From contig JBGALT010000015.1 of assembly GCA_044223665.1 (NCBI GenBank), forward strand, positions 1 through 64,000: a stretch of DNA of 64,000 nt. The letters run 5' to 3'. Positions 35,154 to 44,322 of the stretch are shown here, in pieces. This DNA comes from JBBSAT01 sp044223665 (lineage in GTDB: Bacteria > Myxococcota_A > Polyangia > Polyangiales > Sandaracinaceae). Numbering within the stretch: position 1 is the first letter of the stretch; each line of letters starts with the position of its first letter. The translations under genes were made by a program, and so were the position numbers. The notes beneath the pieces are model-generated. The model made no database searches, was not told where the DNA came from, and was given only the letters and a program-made list of their open reading frames with translations.

Positions 35154-36542
35154 GTGGGCTCGGTCGCGCTGCGCCCGACGCTCCCGCTCGTCTCGGGCTC
35201 GGGCTCGGGCTCGGTGCCGGCCGCGGGCGGCTGGACCGGTGGGCGCACGGTGTCCCGGCGCCGGATCTCCACGCGCCGTACGCGCCGCTCGTCGGCGTCC
35301 TTCACCACGAGGTCGAAGCCCTCGACGCGAACGCGCTCACCGACCTCGGGCACCTTGCCGGCGAGGTCGACCACGAGCCCGCCGAGGGAGTCGAAGCCGC
35401 CTTCTTCCGCCTTCACGAGCGAGGTCGAGAGCATCTCGCCGAGATCGTGGATGGAGACCCGCGCGTCGGCGAGATAGCGGCCCGGCTCCACCTCGGTGAC
35501 GAGCGCTTCCTCGGTGTCGTGCTCGTCGTGGATCTCGCCGACGATCTCCTCGAGCACGTCCTCCAGGGTGACGATGCCGCTCGTACCGCCGAACTCGTCG
35601 ATGGCGATCGCGAGGTGCTGGCGCTTGGCCTGCATCTCGCGGAGCAGCGCGTTGATCTTCTGCGTCTCGGGGACGAAGAGGACCTTGCTCCGCACCAGCT
35701 TGGCCAGCGTGGGCGCCTCCGCACCGCGCGAGGCGCCGAACAGATCCTTCGTGTAGAGGATTCCCTCGATCTTGTCGATCCGGTCGCCGTACACCGGATA
35801 GCGGCTGTGACCTTCGGTGATCGCGCGCTTGATGACCTCGTCGATGGGAGTGTCCTTGGCGATCGCGACCATGCGCGTGCGGGGGACCATCACCTCGCGG
35901 ACGAGCGTGTCCTTCAGCTCGAGCACGTTGAGCAGCATGTCGGCTGCCTCGAGCGTGCCTTCCTCCTCGCGCTTCTCGATCAGGTGCTCGACCTCGCGGG
36001 TGGCGATCTCGGGCGCCACGGCGTCGGCGTCCTCGGGGAAGTATCGCTCCGCGAGGCCGGCCACGAGCTGGATCGGCACGGCGAAGGGGGCCAGCAAGAG
36101 CTCGAGCGGGTAGAGCGCTCGGAGGAGCGGCATCGTGATCCGGTTGGCCCGCGAGCGGGTCCAGGTCTGGGCGAGCTCGGCGAGGATCGCGTAGCAGAGC
36201 GCGGCCGAGAACACGGCGACGAGGATCAGCCCCTCGTCGTCCAGCACGCGCGCGACGAGGTGCGCGGTGAACGCCGACACGCCGGCGACCGCGAGCACGC
36301 GCCCGGCGAGGATGCGCGCGCGGATCGTCTTGCGGTGCTCGAGCAGCCGTCCGGCGGTCTTTCCGTCGGGACCGCCCTCGTCTCGCAGCGCGAGCAGGCG
36401 CTCGGTCGGGAGCGTCGCGAGCGCCGTGGTGAGGCCCGACCGCGCCGATGCTCGCCGCCAGGAGGATCAGCACGATCTCCGGGCCGGGCCCGCCGAGGAG
36501 GGAGCCCGACTGGAGGAAGAGTGCGTGGGAGAGTGGAGGCAC
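35150..36542 (-). CDS. CorC/CNNM-type transporter with apparent frameshift near its start
   Basis: The C-terminal ~380 residues are an intact HlyC/CorC-family protein: remaining DUF21 helices, a CBS pair (REVMVPRTRMVAIAKDTPID, and EFGGTSGIVTLEDVLEEIVG as second hallmark), and a C-terminal CorC/HlyC domain. The family handles Mg2+ or Co2+ efflux. The first membrane helix (PEIVLILLAASIGA) lies in a different frame, starting at a GTG at 36542. The rest (SGLTTALATLPTERLLALRD) follows one base later. Deleting one G in the run at about 36440 joins them into AASIGASGLTTALATL, exactly the family pattern. In its own frame the C-terminal part has no start before 36298. Frameshift mutation or sequence error. 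Confidence 0.78.
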
Positions 36543-36664
36543 GTGGGCTCGGGCGTCGCAGTGGAAGCGGACGCGCTGGGGACCGCCGAACGATGCTAGC
36601 GACGCCCCCCGTGCACCGCAAGGGACCGGGCCATGCTCGCGCCGCCCCACGCGGAAAAGATCCC

Positions 36665-37537
36665 ATGTTTCTCGACTACCCCGCGGTCTGCGCGCTGGTA
36701 ACATGGGCGGCCATGCGCCGGGCATCCGTGGCCTCGGGGGAGCATCCGGCCGAGCCCGCCGGCGAGGCCAAACGGCTCGCGCGCGCGCAGTCGAAGATCC
36801 GCGTGGGCGCGGTCGTGACCTCGAGCATGGTCAGCCCTGGGCGGGTCGCCGACCGCCTCTCCGAGGTGCTCGCGCGCCGCGTGCTGCTGCGCACCTACTC
36901 GACGTACGCGGGCGTCGTCGAGGCGGTCTCCGATGGCGACGTCGATCTCGCTTGGCTGCCGCCCATCGCCTACGTCCGCGCTCGCCGCCTCTCCTGCGTC
37001 GAGCTGCTGGCCACGGTCGAGCGCGATGGAAGGCCGGCGTATGCCTCGGCGCTGCTCGCGCGGCCGGGGACGATCGGCGACTGGTCGAGCCTCGCCGGCA
37101 AGCGCGCGGCGTGGGTCGACAACTGGTCGGCCGCTGGGTACGTGGTTCCCCGACGCCTGCTGCGCGAGCACGGCGTCTCGCCCGACCTGATGCTCAAGGC
37201 GCAGGGGTTCCTCGGTAGCTACGACGCGGTGCTGGATGCGCTGGCCACCGGCGCGGCGGACGTCGGCGCATCCTTCTGCCAGATCGACGACAAGGGCACG
37301 ATCGTGCGGCGCCCGTGGACCGACGAGCTCGACGTGCTCGCCGTGAGCGACGCGATCCCCGGAGACACGCTCTGCGCGGCCCGCACCGCCGACGCACTGC
37401 TCGTGGAGGACGTGCGAGCGGCGATCGCCACACGCGAGATGCGCGCCGTCGTCGCGGAGCTCGGCGGCAGCCGCCTCGTCGAGGGAAACCCGGCCCGCTA
37501 CGACGCGCTCGAGCGGGAGCTGTTCAGCGCCGGCTGA
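36665..37537 (+). CDS. PhnD-like phosphonate/phosphite-binding protein without signal peptide
   Basis: About 290 residues; ATG at 36665, with a second in-frame ATG at 36713. The body matches the PhnD-type periplasmic-binding fold: KIRVGAVVTSSMVSPGRVAD, then STYAGVVEAVSDGDVDLAWL with the PPIAYVRAR that follows it, a central RAAWVDNWSAAGYVVPRRLL, and a second-lobe ADVGASFCQIDDKG. Normally such proteins deliver phosphonate or phosphite to an ABC importer. Here neither start gives a signal peptide, and no PhnC/PhnE genes adjoin. It may therefore be an intracellular sensor or a non-transport member of the fold. Ligand unknown. Confidence 0.75.
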   Translation: MFLDYPAVCALVTWAAMRRASVASGEHPAEPAGEAKRLARAQSKIRVGAVVTSSMVSPGRVADRLSEVLARRVLLRTYSTYAGVVEAVSDGDVDLAWLPPIAYVRARRLSCVELLATVERDGRPAYASALLARPGTIGDWSSLAGKRAAWVDNWSAAGYVVPRRLLREHGVSPDLMLKAQGFLGSYDAVLDALATGAADVGASFCQIDDKGTIVRRPWTDELDVLAVSDAIPGDTLCAARTADALLVEDVRAAIATREMRAVVAELGGSRLVEGNPARYDALERELFSAG

Positions 37538-37674
37538 AGGGGCGCGAACAGCGCCGGTACGAGCCCGCATCTCCGGGCGAGCACGGGGGCCCACCGCGCG
37601 CGCGTCGCAGGGTGTGATCCGGACCAGTTGGCACTCCGGGGCGACTCGCGCTTGAATGCGCGCCGAGGTCCGCC

Positions 37675-38181
37675 ATGCGCTTCCGCTGCTCGAACGTCTT
37701 CCACTGCGACGCCGAAACCTACTGGACGAAGGTCTTCTTCGACCCCGACTACAACAAGGGGCTCTACCTCGGGACGCTCGGCTTCAAGCAGTTCGAGATC
37801 CTCGATCTCACGGGGGAGCCGGGCGGCGATCGCACGCGCAAGATGTTCACCGAGCCGAAGAGCGAGGCCCCGGCCGTCGTCACGAAGCTGATCGGTGGCG
37901 GGCTCTCGTACACCGAGACCGGCCGCTTCGACGCGAAGTCGCAGAAGTGGACCTACTCGATCACCACCAACAAGCTCTCCGACAAGGTCCGCATCGGGGG
38001 CACGCTCTGGGTCGAGCCGCGCGGCGACAAGCGCATCGAGCGCATCTGCGAGGTCGACCTCGAAGTGAACGTCTTCGGCGTCGGCGGCGTCGTCGAGAAG
38101 TTCATCGCCGACACCACGCGCGAGAGCTACGAGAAGACGGCCGTCTACACCAACGCCTGGCTCGCCAAGCAAGGCCTCTGA
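37675..38181 (+). CDS. DUF2505 / START-like domain protein
   Basis: A 168-residue cytoplasmic protein with the DUF2505 signature order: MRFRCSNVFHCDAETYWTKV, then FFDPDYNKGLYLGTLGFKQF, VVTKLIGGGLSYTETGRFD and a C-terminal helix ESYEKTAVYTNAWLAKQGL. The fold is START-like and should bind a lipid or small hydrophobic ligand. The role of the family is not established. It sits alone between the PhnD-like gene and the convergent nucleotidase gene, with no sign of an operon. Confidence 0.82.
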   Translation: MRFRCSNVFHCDAETYWTKVFFDPDYNKGLYLGTLGFKQFEILDLTGEPGGDRTRKMFTEPKSEAPAVVTKLIGGGLSYTETGRFDAKSQKWTYSITTNKLSDKVRIGGTLWVEPRGDKRIERICEVDLEVNVFGVGGVVEKFIADTTRESYEKTAVYTNAWLAKQGL

Positions 38182-38254
38182 TCCGCGCGCCTCGCGCGCG
38201 CGTGGTACCGCACGTCGACGAGAGGAGCCCCGCGAGGGGAATCCCCGTCGCGCT

Positions 38255-39718
38255 TCAGTCCACGCCGCCCTCGGGACCGTTGTCGTGCGGCAGGCTCCCG
38301 CGGGGCGAGCGCAGGTACACGAACGGCGTGCTGGCGAGGAAGTTGGCGACCCGCGAGGTGTACACGTCGGCGTGGCGCTCGATCTGGCGCGCGAGGTGGC
38401 TCTTGTCGTTGCCCGTCCGCAGGATGAGACCCCAGCGCCGGTTCCCGAGCTCGCCCGAGGTGCGGGCCAGCGGCGCGATGCGCTCGTCGAGCGAGACCAG
38501 CTGCGTGCGCAGCTCGCGCATGTCCGCGCGCAAGCGCCCCACGTCGAGCCCTTCGATGCGAGGCCCGTACGCCTTGTCGGCGCGCTGCACGGCCAGGCGC
38601 ATCAGCGAGTAGCGGTGCTCGAGCACCTCTTTCTCCTCCATCAGACGGGAGAGCTCGCGCTGGGCCGCCTTGAAGGTCTCGAGCGCCTCGAGCTCGCGCT
38701 CGAGCTCGCGCAGCACGAGGCAGGTGCGCCACCGGTTGATGCTCTTGCTGATGTTCACGTCGGCGAAGATGTGATCGCCGATGTAGAGGATGTCCTCGCC
38801 GCGCAGGCCGAGCGACTCCTCGACCAGACGCGCGTGCCCACCGAGGTAGACGCGCCTGGGCTCGAGCCGACCCGTGCGAGGCAGGAGGCGACCCTCTTCG
38901 TCGATCACGTCGAAGGCCGGCATGCGCTCGGTGAAGAAGGCCGGCTTGCGCGCACCGACGATCACCAGCTCGAAGAGCGAGCGCCACCCTCGGCCGTCGA
39001 GGAAGCGGTCGAAGACGTGGCTCATCATCGCCTGCGTGTAGCTCCACTCGCTGTTGGTGATGACGCAGAGCTTCTTGCCGGAGGCCTGCAGATCCATGAG
39101 CGCGAGCGGCAGCTCCGGATCGAGCACGACGTAGCGATCGGGGTCCTGTGCGATCTCGGCCTTGAGCTCGCCTTCGAGGTGCGAGGCGTCGAGAGCGCGG
39201 CGCACCTCGGCGTAGAGCGCCGCGTACGAGGCCGAGCGGAGCGCGGTCTCGGCGAGCTTGCCGCCATCGAAGAGATCGACGAGCTGCATGTAGAGGCAGG
39301 CCTCGGAGAGGCTGAACAGCGTGTTGGCGAACACCCAGCGCTTGTTGTCCGAGAGGTCCACGACCACGCGCTCGTACGCCGCGCGCTGGGCCTCGAACTC
39401 GAGCATCGACGTGCCGTGGCACGCGCGCTTCACGTAGCCGAAGCGGTTGGCCTTCACGAGGTTGCCGAGCTCGGTGTCCACGATCAGCCCGATCGTCGCG
39501 AGCTCGGGGTCGAAGACCAGCCCGTCGACCGGGATCCCCGCCGCGCCGAGGCGGGCCCGCGCGTGCTCGTAGGCGCGCTGCTCCCAGCGGTCCACGTGGT
39601 AGTGGACGAGCGTGTAGTCCATGTCGAAGCCGATGGCCTCGATCGAGCGGAGGTTCAGCGTGCGGTTGCAGAAGATGCGCCGCGCGGGCGGCGGAAGTGA
39701 CGCGTCGTCGACGATCAT
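38255..39718 (-). CDS. HAD-superfamily 5'-nucleotidase (cN-II-like)
   Basis: A 487-residue HAD-IG family 5'-nucleotidase hydrolysing nucleoside monophosphates in the cytoplasm. HAD motif I is EAIGFDMDYTLVHYH with the nucleophile and acid-base Asp pair, motif II is CVITNSEWSYT, and motif III has the basic residue in VGARKPAFF and the acidic pair in ILYIGDHIFADV. A long helical segment (LRELERELEALETFKAAQRE) and C-terminal YLRSPRGSLPHDN complete the family pattern. The ATG gives MIVDDASLPPPARRIFCNRT. Together with mtnA just upstream on the same strand it could link nucleotide turnover and methionine salvage, but a 120-base gap argues against a tight operon. Confidence 0.88.
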   Translation of the reverse strand: MIVDDASLPPPARRIFCNRTLNLRSIEAIGFDMDYTLVHYHVDRWEQRAYEHARARLGAAGIPVDGLVFDPELATIGLIVDTELGNLVKANRFGYVKRACHGTSMLEFEAQRAAYERVVVDLSDNKRWVFANTLFSLSEACLYMQLVDLFDGGKLAETALRSASYAALYAEVRRALDASHLEGELKAEIAQDPDRYVVLDPELPLALMDLQASGKKLCVITNSEWSYTQAMMSHVFDRFLDGRGWRSLFELVIVGARKPAFFTERMPAFDVIDEEGRLLPRTGRLEPRRVYLGGHARLVEESLGLRGEDILYIGDHIFADVNISKSINRWRTCLVLRELERELEALETFKAAQRELSRLMEEKEVLEHRYSLMRLAVQRADKAYGPRIEGLDVGRLRADMRELRTQLVSLDERIAPLARTSGELGNRRWGLILRTGNDKSHLARQIERHADVYTSRVANFLASTPFVYLRSPRGSLPHDNGPEGGVD

Positions 39719-39838
39719 TCGTGCGAGGGTTAGGGCCCGGCTCGAGCCAAGTCCATCGGATCGGCGTCGGAGCGACCGGCGTCGAGCCCGGGGCAAGCCG
39801 TCCCGCGCGCGTCTCGAGCCCCGCCCTCCCCCGTGGAG

Positions 39839-40957
39839 TCACCGCGCCGCGCGGCGTGCGGCGGCGAACGTCGACGGGGTCTCTCCGGCGCCCGGCCGGA
39901 TCGTGCCGCGCTCGGTGTAGAGGGCGCGCACGTAGCGAGCCGGCGTCACGTCGAACGCGGGATGCCGGCACGGCACGCCCTCCGGGACCATCACGCGCTC
40001 CCCGACGCGCGCGACCTCGTCGCGCGAGCGCTCTTCGATGGGGATCTCGGCGCCCGTCGGGGTCGCGAGGTCGACGGTGCTCCAGGGGGCGGCGACCGTG
40101 AACGGGACCTCGTGCGCCGCGCAGAGGACGGCATGGGCGTAGGTGCCGATCTTGTTGGCCGTGTCGCCGTTCGCGGCGATGCGATCGGCGCCGACGACCG
40201 CGAAGTGGATCTCGCCCCGCCCGAGGAAGTGCGCGCTCATCCCGTCCGTGATGACCTCGACCGGAATCCCGTCCTCGTGGAGCTCGAACGCGGTCAGGCG
40301 GGCGCCCTGCAGGTACGGCCGCGTCTCGCAGGCGAGCACGCGCACGACCTTGCCGAGGGCGTGGGCCGCGCGGATCACGCCGAGCGCCGTGCCGAATCCA
40401 CCGGTGGCGAGCGCCCCCGCGTTGCAGTGCGTGAGGATGGTCGCGCCCTCCGGCACGTCGGCCGCTCCGAGCGCGCCCATCGCGCGACACGACGCCACGT
40501 CCTCGAGGTGGATCTGCTCGGCCTCCGCGCGCATGGCCTCCGCCCGGTCGCGCGGCGCGAGACGGGCGACCTCGGCCGCGCGCCGCGACATCCGCGCGAT
40601 CGCCCACGCGAGGTTCACGGCGGTGGGTCGTGTGCGGCCGAGCACGCGGCCGGCGCCGCCCATCGACGCCAGGAACGTCGCCGCGTCTCCGTCGACGCGG
40701 TGCGCGACCTGCGCCAGCCCGTAGGCAGCGGCGATGCCGATCGCCGGCGCGCCACGGACGACCATGTCGCGGATGCCCGCCGCGACGGCGTCCGGCTCGG
40801 TGCAGCGGAGGTAGACGCGCTCGTTCGGGAGGCGCCGCTGGTCGAGCAGGACCACGTCGAAGCTCGCCGGATCGATCTCGACGGCAGCGAACGTCGCGCT
40901 CCCCGAGAGCGGGGCGCGGCCGAGGGAGGGGAGCATCATGCGATCGCGTAGTACCAT
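39839..40957 (-). CDS. mtnA: S-methyl-5-thioribose-1-phosphate isomerase
   Basis: A 372-residue enzyme of the methionine salvage pathway converting methylthioribose-1-phosphate to methylthioribulose-1-phosphate. The catalytic cysteine lies in ILTHCNAGALATGGFGT (Cys178) and the aspartate in VVGADRIAANGDTANKIGTY (Asp258). MVVRGAPAIGIAAAYGL and the C-terminal PAFDVTPARYVRALYTERG match the family. I chose the ATG at 40957, which has GGGGGGA upstream; an ATG at 40939 is the alternative. The start lies only six bases from the divergent lipoprotein gene's GTG, so their promoters must lie inside each other's coding sequence. Other mtn genes are absent. Confidence 0.93.
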   Translation of the reverse strand: MVLRDRMMLPSLGRAPLSGSATFAAVEIDPASFDVVLLDQRRLPNERVYLRCTEPDAVAAGIRDMVVRGAPAIGIAAAYGLAQVAHRVDGDAATFLASMGGAGRVLGRTRPTAVNLAWAIARMSRRAAEVARLAPRDRAEAMRAEAEQIHLEDVASCRAMGALGAADVPEGATILTHCNAGALATGGFGTALGVIRAAHALGKVVRVLACETRPYLQGARLTAFELHEDGIPVEVITDGMSAHFLGRGEIHFAVVGADRIAANGDTANKIGTYAHAVLCAAHEVPFTVAAPWSTVDLATPTGAEIPIEERSRDEVARVGERVMVPEGVPCRHPAFDVTPARYVRALYTERGTIRPGAGETPSTFAAARRAAR

Positions 40958-40963
40958 GGCGTC

Positions 40964-41398
40964 GTGATCCCCCCTCGCGCTCCCGCTCGTCGCTCCTGGC
41001 CCGGCCGGACCCTCGGCCTCGCCGTCGTCACGCTGCTGGCGCTCCTCGGCTGCAAGAACCGCCACCTGCGCATCGACGACACGCTCGTCTGCACCCCGGG
41101 CGAGGGCCTCACCGTCGGCTGCACCGGCGAGGTCGGCCTCGTGTGCGAGGGCGATCCCACCTTGTCGGTGTGCGACGGCGCGATCTCGATCCACGACTGC
41201 AACCCGTCGGTCGCCCTCGCCACCAACGACGACGCGTCGGACACCACGCGCTGTCCGTCGGTCTCGGTCACGTGCCCGACGAGCGGTCGGGCGACGATCA
41301 TCACGCGCGCGGCATCGGGCAGCGAGTACGGCTGCTACTGGGACGTGCGTCACGGCGTGGCGCCCGCGGACGGCGGCGCCCGCGACGGCGGCCCCTGA
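40964..41398 (+). CDS. small Cys-rich lipoprotein
   Basis: A 144-residue lipoprotein starting with GTG (MIPPRAPARRSWPGRTLGLA). The lipobox is in LLALLGCKN. The mature part has seven cysteines in a compact pattern (LVCTPGEGLTVGCTGEVGLV, CEGDPTLSVCDG, HDCNPSVAL, RCPSVSVTCPTSG, GCYWD), presumably forming three disulfides. The C-terminus is an Asp/Gly tail (ADGGARDGGP). I do not recognise the fold. It is followed after 28 bases by the zinc-ribbon membrane protein gene on the same strand, a likely operon. Confidence 0.7.
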   Translation: MIPPRAPARRSWPGRTLGLAVVTLLALLGCKNRHLRIDDTLVCTPGEGLTVGCTGEVGLVCEGDPTLSVCDGAISIHDCNPSVALATNDDASDTTRCPSVSVTCPTSGRATIITRAASGSEYGCYWDVRHGVAPADGGARDGGP

Positions 41399-41426
41399 GC
41401 CATCACCCGAGAGAGGAAGCGAGCCC

Positions 41427-41762
41427 ATGTACTGTCAGGTCTGCGGCGCGACGGCGCCCACGCGATCGGTGTCCTTCTCCCAGAACGTCGGCGTCGTCGT
41501 GATGCGCTTCTCGCGCACGGTCTCCGGCAACCTCTGTCGGTCCTGCATCGACAGCACCTTCTGGCGCACGACGCTCATCACGATGTTCTTCGGGTGGTGG
41601 GGTGTCCTCTCGTTCTTCACGACGCTGTTCATCCTGCCTTCGAACATCGCCCAGTACCTCGGCGCCCTCTCGCTGCCGCGCTCGGCCCCGGCCGGCGGCT
41701 TGCCGGGCGGAGATCCGCGCGTCGGTCCGGGCGGCCGGCCCGCCGGGCCGCCGCCGCAGTGA
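41427..41762 (+). CDS. zinc-ribbon membrane protein, unknown
   Basis: A 111-residue protein with a good ribosome site (GAGAGAGGAAG). The N-terminus MYCQVCGATAPTRSVSFSQN and GNLCRSCIDS supply two CxxC pairs (Cys3/Cys6, Cys37/Cys40) that form a zinc ribbon. One or two hydrophobic helices follow (TTLITMFFGWWGVLSFFTTL), then a Pro/Gly-rich tail. This layout of zinc ribbon plus membrane anchor plus disordered tail is common in small regulatory or scaffold proteins. No function can be assigned. Confidence 0.75.
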   Translation: MYCQVCGATAPTRSVSFSQNVGVVVMRFSRTVSGNLCRSCIDSTFWRTTLITMFFGWWGVLSFFTTLFILPSNIAQYLGALSLPRSAPAGGLPGGDPRVGPGGRPAGPPPQ

Positions 41763-41833
41763 AGCTCACTCGTCGACCCGACGCGCGCCTCCACGCGTGA
41801 AGGTGCGCGGCGCGTCGGTGCGCGCCGATCGCG

Positions 41834-42772
41834 TCAGCCGGGACGGCCGGCCCGCGCCGCGCCGGTGACGACGGTGAGAGACACGGGCCCGCCCGCGAAG
41901 TACGTCTCGAGGGCCCGCTCACACTCGTCGAGGACGGTCTCGTTGCCGGGCTCGAGCCCCGCGACCCAGCGCCACTCGGACAGGGCGGTCGCGCGCACGA
42001 GAGGATCGGCGAAGAGCTCTCGCGCGCTCTTGAAGGCGAGCTTGTGCTCCTCCGTCGTGACCTCCACCGGCGCGAAGCCCGCCTGGATCAGCTGCTCGCG
42101 CCACGCCTCGGCGCTCGGGTGGCGGCCAGCCAGGAGCTCGGCGCGGCGCCCGACCGCCGTCAGATCTCGGCGGAGCGCGACCTCGCGGAGCATGTCGATC
42201 GCTTCCTCGAAGGTTCCTGCGAGCGGACGGGAGAGCAGCGCACGACCACCGGGGACGAGCACGCGCCGGATCTCGCCGAGCACGGCGCGCTCGCCCGGGG
42301 GCGCGCCCGCGCCGGCCCAGGAGAAGTCGCCATCGAGCGCCCCGAACACGAGGTTGCCCACGACGACGTCGAAGACCTCGTCGCCGAACGAGAGCTCGGA
42401 GGCCGTCTCGACCTTGAAGAAGATCCGCTTGCCGTGCTGCTCGATCGCGCGACGGCGGGCGAGATCGAGCAGGCCCGAGTCCCGGTCGACGGCGATCACG
42501 CGTCCCTGGCCGGTCATCCGGCGCAGCACGTCGAGCGCGGGGTGCCCGGTGCCGCAGCCGACGTCGAGCACCTGTCCGCGCGTCCCGGGCGGGATGGCAT
42601 CCAGGAGCGCGCGAGAGAACAGCGCGGAGTAGCGGGGGACGACGACGGAGTCGTAGAGCGCGGCTTCCTGCGGCGTGCTGGTCTGCGCCGAGGGCCGAGA
42701 GATGCGACCGGGGTCGGGCGGCGGCGGCGCCGTCGAGCCTTCACGGATGTCGGTCACGTCGTCGTCCTTCAT
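41834..42772 (-). CDS. class I SAM-dependent methyltransferase
   Basis: A 312-residue methyltransferase. After a ~45-residue disordered N-terminus, the SAM-binding motif I is QVLDVGCGTGHPALDVLRRM, motif II has the acidic residue in VIAVDRDSGLLDLARRRAIE, and motif IV-like DVVVGNLVFGALDGDFS follows. The post-motif LGEIRRVLVPGGRALLSRPL is typical of UbiE/methylase-11 families. The C-terminal ~100 residues (AGFAPVEVTTEEHKLAFKSA, LETYFAGGPVSLTVVTGAAR) are not family-diagnostic. Substrate unknown. It stands between the zinc-ribbon gene (convergent) and the HEAT-repeat gene on the same strand. Confidence 0.85.
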   Translation of the reverse strand: MKDDDVTDIREGSTAPPPPDPGRISRPSAQTSTPQEAALYDSVVVPRYSALFSRALLDAIPPGTRGQVLDVGCGTGHPALDVLRRMTGQGRVIAVDRDSGLLDLARRRAIEQHGKRIFFKVETASELSFGDEVFDVVVGNLVFGALDGDFSWAGAGAPPGERAVLGEIRRVLVPGGRALLSRPLAGTFEEAIDMLREVALRRDLTAVGRRAELLAGRHPSAEAWREQLIQAGFAPVEVTTEEHKLAFKSARELFADPLVRATALSEWRWVAGLEPGNETVLDECERALETYFAGGPVSLTVVTGAARAGRPG

Positions 42773-42840
42773 CGCGAGGCATCATCGTGCCACAGCGCGG
42801 GCGACGATTCCGGACACGCGTCCGCGCGCGACCTCGCCGA

Positions 42841-43551
42841 TCAGGACGGGCGCGGCTTGCGACCCTGAGGCCCGCCACCGCGGGGCCCCGATCCCGGGCG
42901 CGGGCCGCCGCGCCCCGGTGCGGGCTCGGGCACGAGCGCGGTGACCGCCTCGCGGGCGAGCTCGCCGATCGTGGCCTCGCCCTCCAGGTCGGCGACGACG
43001 ACCTTGCGCTCGTCGCGCACGAGCGGCCGGATCTTGCTGGCCGCGCTGGGGTCCCCGAACGTCGCCAGCGCCTCGATGGCGCACGCCACGACGTCGGCGC
43101 GCCGATGCTCGAGGAAGCGCGCGACGAGCGGCACCGGATCGGGATCGAAGACCTCCGTCAGGATGAACGGCAGCTCCTCCATCGCGGGGCCGTCGTGCCC
43201 GCGTGCGAGCAGGTCTTCGACACCGGTCGCGACCTCCTTGAAGCGATCGTAGGCCAGCTCGAGCAAGCTCTCGCCCGCCTCGGCGCGCGCCGAGAGGTCT
43301 TCCTCGTCGAGGATGCGCAACAAGACGGCGACGGGCTCGGGCCCGGGCAGCTCCGAGGCGAGCGTCGCCAGCCGGTAGAGCCGGATCGAGCGATCGTCGC
43401 CGGGCGCGAGCGCGAAGGCCTCGTCGGCAGCGGCAGCGAGCGCCCGCGAGAGCGCGTCCGGCTCGGCGGAGGAGAAGAACGCCTCTTCGGCCTCGCGCAG
43501 GGCGCGCTCGGCGGCGAACAAGGAATCGAGGCTCGAACGCGTGTCGGTCAT
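42841..43551 (-). CDS. HEAT-repeat-like helical protein
   Basis: A 236-residue cytoplasmic protein composed of helical pairs spaced like HEAT/PBS lyase repeats (SIRLYRLATLASELPGPEPV, AVLLRILDEEDLSARAEAGE, VARFLEHRRADVVACAIEAL, ATFGDPSAASKIRPLVRDE). Such repeats form superhelical scaffolds that bind other proteins. The last ~30 residues are a Gly/Pro/Arg-rich disordered tail. No catalytic motif. It could be a regulatory adaptor; partner unknown. Confidence 0.75.
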   Translation of the reverse strand: MTDTRSSLDSLFAAERALREAEEAFFSSAEPDALSRALAAAADEAFALAPGDDRSIRLYRLATLASELPGPEPVAVLLRILDEEDLSARAEAGESLLELAYDRFKEVATGVEDLLARGHDGPAMEELPFILTEVFDPDPVPLVARFLEHRRADVVACAIEALATFGDPSAASKIRPLVRDERKVVVADLEGEATIGELAREAVTALVPEPAPGRGGPRPGSGPRGGGPQGRKPRPS

Positions 43552-43612
43552 GGCGCGCGAGGTCTCCCAGCCCGGCGGCCCGGGTCAAGTGCTCGTTGGC
43601 CCGAGGAGCGCT

Positions 43613-43635
43613 CCCGATCCCCGGCGAGGATCGGG
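43613..43635. terminator. 8-bp hairpin downstream of dedA
   Basis: CCCGATCC (43613-43620) and GGATCGGG (43628-43635) pair around a seven-base loop, about 30 bases past the dedA stop. No T-run; possible terminator. Confidence 0.35.
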
Positions 43636-43664
43636 GGCGTCCCGTCCGCGCGTCGCGACGGGGC

Positions 43665-44315
43665 TCAGGCGCTCGGGTCGGTCTTCGCCGGCGCCGCCTC
43701 GGCGCGCTGCTCTTCTCGACGCTTCAGCCACGTCCGGACGCCGTGCACGATCGCCACGAGCGCGAGCCCTCCCACGATCAGGAACATCACCCAGTGCTCG
43801 GCCGTGGCCGCGCGCGTCAGCGCCTCGTCGATGCTCTCGGAGAAGTACCAGCCGAGGAGCATGAAGAGCGGCATCGACACGGCGAGAGCCAGCATGTCGG
43901 CGATGATGAAGCGCGGGTACGAGATCCCGTGGATCGCCGAGATCGCGAAGATGGCGCCGCGCAGACCGGCCACGTGGCGCGCGAGGAACACCACGACGCT
44001 GCCGTGCTTGTGGATCTTGTCCTCGAACCAGGCGCGCCGCTCCGGCGGCATCACGCGCTTGATGAACTTGCGCTCGTAGATCGCCGGCCCGATGCGGCGC
44101 GCCAGCCAGTAGAGCACCGTGTCGCCGACGAAGACGCCCACGGCCAGGACGGCGCACGTCAGTCGCAGATCGGTGATCCCTCGCTGCGCCAGGATCGCGC
44201 CCGAGATGAAGACGATGTCCTCGGGAAGTGGGATCCCCATGCCGGCCGCGACCAGCGCCGCGAACATGAGGCCGTAGCTCCCCTGCTCGACGAAGAAGTT
44301 GACGGCCTGATCCAC
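43665..44315 (-). CDS. DedA-family membrane protein
   Basis: A 216-residue member of the DedA/SNARE-associated family of undecaprenyl-phosphate or lipid transporters. It starts with GTG after GGGGTGAGG (MDQAVNFFVEQGSYGLMFAA). GMGIPLPEDIVFISGAILAQ is the conserved re-entrant acidic motif, and VVVFLARHVAGLRGAIFAIS carries the family's R-x(n)-G-x-R. Several membrane helices and a basic C-terminal tail (RTWLKRREEQ) are present. The start is seven bases after the upstream gene's stop, so the two are probably co-transcribed. Confidence 0.88.
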   Translation of the reverse strand: MDQAVNFFVEQGSYGLMFAALVAAGMGIPLPEDIVFISGAILAQRGITDLRLTCAVLAVGVFVGDTVLYWLARRIGPAIYERKFIKRVMPPERRAWFEDKIHKHGSVVVFLARHVAGLRGAIFAISAIHGISYPRFIIADMLALAVSMPLFMLLGWYFSESIDEALTRAATAEHWVMFLIVGGLALVAIVHGVRTWLKRREEQRAEAAPAKTDPSA

Positions 44316-44322
44316 GAGGCCC

